Made by a program: the position numbers and the translations under genes
From: Nonomuraea thailandensis
GTDB taxonomy: Bacteria; Actinomycetota; Actinomycetes; Streptosporangiales; Streptosporangiaceae
Reading direction: 5' to 3'
Length of the DNA: 64,000 nt
Assembly (NCBI RefSeq): GCF_024172165.1
Contig: NZ_JAMZEB010000002.1
Span: 10,576,501 to 10,640,500, forward strand
The notes under the pieces: generated by a model
The model's database searches: none
The model's input: the letters and a program-made list of their open reading frames with translations, nothing else
Told to the model about the DNA's origin: nothing
Shown here: positions 61,022-64,000 of the stretch, piece by piece
Numbering within the stretch: the first letter of the stretch is position 1
How the letters are laid out: each line of letters starts with the position of its first letter

Positions 61022-61758
61022 CCGGCCGGTCGGAGCGTGTATCCCACCCCGCGCACGGTGTGGATCATCGGCTTGCGCTGGGCGTCGATCTTGCGTCGCA
61101 GGTAGGAGATGTACAGCTCGACCACGTTGCTCTGGCCGCCGAAGTCGTAGGCCCAAACCCGGTCGAGGATCTGCGCCTTGCTGAGCACCCGTCCAGGGTT
61201 GTGCATGAGGAAGCGCAGCAGCTCGAACTCCGTCGGCGTGAGCCGGATGTCCTTGCCCGCCCGCCGCACCTCGTGGGTCTCCTGATCCAGCGTGAGGTCG
61301 CCGACCACGAGCCCGGCGTCGGCCCGCGTCTGCGCCGCGCCGGCGCGGCGCAGCAGGCCGCGCAGCCTGATGACGACCTCCTCCAGGCTGAACGGCTTGG
61401 TGACGTAGTCGTCGGCGCCCGCGCGCAGGCCGATCAGCCGGTCCTGCACAGAGTCCTTCGCGGTCAGGAACAGGACCGGCACGCCCGGCAGCACCGCGCG
61501 CAGCCGGGGCAGCAGCTCGATCCCGTCCATGTCGGGCAGCATGACGTCCAGGACGATCGCGTCGGGACGGAACCCGCGGGCCGCTCTGATGGCCTCGCCG
61601 CCGTTGTGCGCGCAGCGGACGTCCCAGGACTCCTGGCGCATGACCATGGACAGGAGCTCCGTCAGGGACGGCTCGTCGTCCACGACGAGGATGTTGATCG
61701 AGCTGCCGTCGGGCCGGCGCACGGGCTCGGACCTGAAGTTCGCGCTGGTCGTGTGCAT
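61018..61758 (-). CDS. OmpR-family response regulator
   Basis: 246 aa. The receiver domain shows VVDDEPS, the phospho-acceptor Asp in VLDVMLPDMDG, Thr in FLTAKD and Lys in TKPFSLE. The C-terminal winged helix (LTPTEFELLRFLMHNPGRVL, VVELYISYLRRKI, HTVRGVGYTL) binds DNA. It is coupled to the histidine kinase. Possible targets are the convergent ABC exporter or the trypsin-like gene; no shared repeat was found. No ribosome site is clear at the ATG. Confidence 0.93.
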   Translation of the reverse strand: MHTTSANFRSEPVRRPDGSSINILVVDDEPSLTELLSMVMRQESWDVRCAHNGGEAIRAARGFRPDAIVLDVMLPDMDGIELLPRLRAVLPGVPVLFLTAKDSVQDRLIGLRAGADDYVTKPFSLEEVVIRLRGLLRRAGAAQTRADAGLVVGDLTLDQETHEVRRAGKDIRLTPTEFELLRFLMHNPGRVLSKAQILDRVWAYDFGGQSNVVELYISYLRRKIDAQRKPMIHTVRGVGYTLRPAG

Positions 61759-61826
61759 GGTCGTGACGATGGCCTGCCTGGATGAGTGTTTGATGAAGGG
61801 CGGCCTGTGAAATGCCTGTGAGCTGC

Positions 61827-61856
61827 GGAAGGACCCGGCACGTGCCGGGTCCTTCC
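61827..61856. terminator. Perfect 30-bp palindrome terminator
   Basis: The arms read GGAAGGACCCGGCAC and the exact complement, with no loop-forming mismatch. It lies about 50 bp past the stop of the minus-strand trypsin-like gene and 69 bp before the response regulator start, so it ends the protease transcript. Confidence 0.75.
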
Positions 61857-61906
61857 CATCCCTTCAGAGCGCAGTGAGAGCTATCCGGAGCCCACCCCCC
61901 TTCCCG

Positions 61907-63010
61907 TCAGACGAGCTTCCCGGACCAGACCGCGGCGGCGGCGGAGTAGACGCTGTAGGTCTCACCGTCGAAGTACGGCGAGCTGACGTAGTCCACGCGG
62001 TCGTTCTCGTCCTGGTCGTAGAAGCTGCTGGTCACACCGTTGAGGTAGCCGACCCGCTTGGAGCCGCTGTACTTGAGCAGCCACGGGCCGCCGTCCGCGC
62101 CGGCGGTCATGGAGCACTTCAGGCCGACGTGCTCCTCGATCTTCTTGGCGGCCGAGCCCACGGTCTTGGCCGTGGTCGTGCCGTAGCACCACTTCGGCGT
62201 GACCCCGGTGAACGGCTTGTTGCCGTCGGGGTGCGCGGCCTGCGGGTAGCCGAAGACGTAGTGCGCCTTCTTGAGCGGCTGGTTCCAGGCGATGCCCTGG
62301 CCGCCGACGTTGTCGCCCAGGCGACCGGCGTCCTCGACCTCGATCGAGCCGTGGCGCCTGCCGGAGCCGGCCGACTTCGAGATCGTCACGCCGTTGTAGA
62401 CGGAGACGAACGCGTAGTCGCGATCGTAGTCCTCGTAGACGCTGTAGTCGTAGTGGACGAATGCCTGCTTGCCCACGTAGATGCCCCACGGGGCCTTGCC
62501 CTGGTAGTAACCGGGCACGAAGACCCAGTTGTCCATGAGCTGCTCGTCGTTGCCGGTGTCGTACACGCAGTGGCCGGCCGTGGCCACGAGGTTGGCGTAC
62601 TTGCCCTGGATCGACGAGGCCGAGCACCAGTGCTTCTCGCCGTCCTGGTCGACGAAGAAGACCTTGCCGATGGTCTTCGGCAGGTTCACGTTCTTCGACT
62701 TGGAGGTGGAGGTGGTGGTGCCGGTCGGCGCCACGGAGCCGGCCTTCGTGTCGGCGGTGGCGGTGCCGGTCGACGTGAGCTTGTCGACCTTGGTGGTGTC
62801 CTCCTCGACGTAGGTGGCGGCCTCCAGCGCGGCTCCGTTGTTGTCGAACCAGAACTGGGCGATCGCCTTGGCGTTGGCGGCGCTGACGCTCTCGGACGAC
62901 TTCCAGCGCGGATCGGCCTGCGCCTGCGCGGATCCGGCGAGGGAGGCGCCGAGCAGGGCGGCGGCGGCCAGCCCGCCGCCGAGGGGGACGAGGGTGTGCT
63001 TGATCTTCAA
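61907..63010 (-). CDS. Secreted trypsin-like (S1) protein with Asp in place of the catalytic Ser
   Basis: 367 aa from TTG 63010, with AAGGAG upstream and no earlier in-frame ATG. Residues 1-30 are a signal peptide. The S1 fold is visible: His147 in VATAGHCVYD, Asp198 in DRDYAFVSV and two likely disulfides (C129-C148, C275-C299). The nucleophile loop reads CSMTAGADGGPWLL, where related glutamyl-endopeptidase-like proteins have GGSSGGPW; Asp306 (codon GAC at 62093-62095) replaces the catalytic Ser. It is therefore probably a pseudoprotease. A Thr/Ser-rich segment (78-110) follows the propeptide-like region. Confidence 0.88.
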   Translation of the reverse strand: MKIKHTLVPLGGGLAAAALLGASLAGSAQAQADPRWKSSESVSAANAKAIAQFWFDNNGAALEAATYVEEDTTKVDKLTSTGTATADTKAGSVAPTGTTTSTSKSKNVNLPKTIGKVFFVDQDGEKHWCSASSIQGKYANLVATAGHCVYDTGNDEQLMDNWVFVPGYYQGKAPWGIYVGKQAFVHYDYSVYEDYDRDYAFVSVYNGVTISKSAGSGRRHGSIEVEDAGRLGDNVGGQGIAWNQPLKKAHYVFGYPQAAHPDGNKPFTGVTPKWCYGTTTAKTVGSAAKKIEEHVGLKCSMTAGADGGPWLLKYSGSKRVGYLNGVTSSFYDQDENDRVDYVSSPYFDGETYSVYSAAAAVWSGKLV

Positions 63011-63418
63011 GGGAATGCTCCTTGTTCGTCGCGGGAACGCGTCGAGCGTTCGGTGCGTCTATGGGGCAGGAACGTATCCCTCTTGACCGTGCCTTTAAGT
63101 CCTTTTTGTCCGGATTTATCGGGCGCACAGGACGCCGTGATCTCCTCGTGATCTTCGTAAGATCATTTTCGTGTACGCATTCCGCGAGGCCCCTGGGGAT
63201 CCTGAATGCGAATCCGGTGAAAAGCTGAGAATCGCCTAAGAGAATCTATGTGTTGCACCTCACTCTCCCCAGGTCAGAGCCCCTGCCTGCGCTTATCCAA
63301 CTCATAAGCTCGTGACAGGCCTTTCTCAGGTTCGCTCGGCAGAGTGCTGGACGTGGATGACCTTCGGGGCTGAATTCATAAGGTTCGGCCAGGTCTGTCC
63401 AGGATTGGATTATCACCA
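63011..63418. other. 408-bp divergent intergenic region
   Basis: No convincing coding frame. It is AT-richer than its surroundings and holds the leader and promoters of the divergent trypsin-like and hypothetical genes. A 6-5-6 inverted repeat lies at 63035-63051. Three GAATC motifs lie between about 63209 and 63246. I could not assign -10/-35 boxes with confidence. Confidence 0.55.
63035..63051. promoter_or_regulatory. Inverted repeat in the trypsin-like gene leader
   Basis: GAACGC-GTCGA-GCGTTC, a perfect 6-bp dyad 24 bp upstream of the TTG start. It could be an operator or an RNA hairpin in the leader. Confidence 0.35.
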
Positions 63419-63907
63419 GTGCGCTTCGCCAAGCCCTTCACCGTGACCATCGCCGGCGCCGCCCTCCTGGCCCTGCCCTTCACCGGCTCCGCCCTCGCGG
63501 ACGGCGCCCGGCCGCAGCCCGCCCCGACCGCCAAGGCCTCGCACCCGGCCCCGGCCAAGCAGGTGCGCAAGGACGACAAGCACCAGGACACAAGGCGCCA
63601 GGCGATCTCGCTCAAGGTGTCCGTCGACCCGAGCCGGGTCCGCGCCGGCTCCTCCTACGACGTGACGATCCTCGCCAGGGGCCTCTCCTCCGGCACCGCC
63701 GTCGTCACCAGCCCCGAGGGCAAGAGCTACCGGGTCTCCCTCTCGGGCGGCCGCGCCACCAAGGAGCTGACCGTGCCGTCGAAGGCGCGGGCCGGCAGCA
63801 GGACCGTCAGCGTCAAGGTCGGCAACAGGACCGCCACGGCGTCGTTCACCGTCGTCGCCCCCAGGAAGCAGGAGCGCGACGAGCGCCGCCACGACGGCCG
63901 CGAGTAG
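63419..63907 (+). CDS. Secreted hypothetical protein with Ig-like domain
   Basis: 162 aa from GTG 63419. The signal peptide FTVTIAGAALLALPFTGSAL ends near ADGA. A Lys/Pro/His/Asp-rich linker (PAPAKQVRKDDKHQDTRRQ) precedes a beta-rich domain of about 85 residues (LKVSVDPSRVRAGSSYDVTI, RATKELTVPSKARAGSRTVS) that looks like an immunoglobulin-like fold. The tail is charged (RKQERDERRHDGRE). No enzyme motif is visible and no family is recognised. The ribosome site is weak. Confidence 0.72.
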   Translation: MRFAKPFTVTIAGAALLALPFTGSALADGARPQPAPTAKASHPAPAKQVRKDDKHQDTRRQAISLKVSVDPSRVRAGSSYDVTILARGLSSGTAVVTSPEGKSYRVSLSGGRATKELTVPSKARAGSRTVSVKVGNRTATASFTVVAPRKQERDERRHDGRE

Positions 63908-63920
63908 TCGGAGGAAGGGT

Positions 63921-63943
63921 GGGCCGGCGGCGCCGCCCGGCCC
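63921..63943. terminator. GC-rich hairpin terminator
   Basis: GGGCCGG at 63921-63927 pairs with CCGGCCC at 63937-63943 around an inner CGGC/GCCG stem with one bulged C. It follows the hypothetical gene stop by 13 bp. Confidence 0.6.
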
Positions 63944-63962
63944 ATCTCCTACGCTGGCTCGT

Positions 63963-64000
63963 CGTGGACATCCGCACTCGAACCCCCGACGACCTGGCCG
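63963..64000 (+). CDS. Start of a probable GNAT acetyltransferase gene (3'-truncated)
   Basis: Only twelve codons are visible, beginning at GTG 63963: (V/M)DIRTRTPDDLA, which resembles the first strand of many actinobacterial GNAT proteins. TACGCT at 63950-63955 ends seven bases before the GTG and there is no ribosome site, which would suit a leaderless message. The identification is weak because of the length. Confidence 0.4.

Overview
The window is high-GC DNA (about 70% GC or more by eye) with dense coding, frequent GTG starts, many ATGA or GTGA stop/start overlaps and several probable leaderless genes. The content (LAL and LacI regulators, CUT1 sugar ABC operons, ricin-type lectin modules, DrrAB-type exporters, TTG-started secreted protease) points to a filamentous actinomycete. 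A Nonomuraea-like member of the Streptosporangiales is my guess, held weakly. I see no rRNA, tRNA, CRISPR array, transposase or phage gene. It reads as an accessory chromosomal region.

Layout. 1-4.6 kb: the end of a secreted aminopeptidase, a LAL-type LuxR regulator and a VOC protein. 4.6-9.3 kb: a gamma-glutamylcyclotransferase-like protein, a polar amino-acid ABC importer, a DMT exporter and a GntR/FCD regulator; the same CTGTATACAG palindrome lies at both ends of this block. 9.3-9.9 kb: a TetR. 10-17.9 kb: a carbohydrate locus (CUT1 importer, GH2 enzyme, secreted BNR-fold glycosidase with ricin domain) divergent from a LacI gene with twin operators. 18-19.4 kb: two convergent membrane proteins. 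19.5-25.5 kb: an Opp/Dpp-type importer with a fused double ATPase, a GNAT protein, a Zur-like box at a leaderless start, and a TauE-type exporter. 25.6-32.2 kb: a second CUT1 importer with LacI, divergent from a beta-mannosidase. 32.3-34.8 kb: an M28 membrane peptidase. 34.8-42.4 kb: an acyl-CoA ligase and PucR-type regulator divergent from a complete Liv-type ABC importer. 42.4-47.8 kb: epimerase, mycothiol-type isomerase, TetR, FAD monooxygenase and cytochrome P450. 47.9-54 kb: an Asp-Arg heptad-repeat protein, a second large LAL-like ATPase without a LuxR domain, a tiny secreted aromatic-rich protein and a membrane ricin-lectin protein. 54-57 kb: TetR, FMN reductase and DrrAB-type exporter with a perfect 19-bp palindrome. 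57.1-61.8 kb: a second ABC-2 exporter converging on a two-component system. 61.9-64 kb: a trypsin-fold protein lacking its catalytic serine, a secreted hypothetical and the start of a GNAT gene.

Taken together the region looks like nutrient scavenging (oligosaccharides, peptides or metallophores, amino acids, carboxylates) plus detoxification and export modules, each with a local regulator and often a visible operator. No single new system is proven. The best leads are the serine-less protease, the GntR-bracketed uptake/efflux block, the Zur-like leaderless importer, the heptad-repeat protein, and the kinase tail made of 36-bp tandem repeats shared with a convergent gene.
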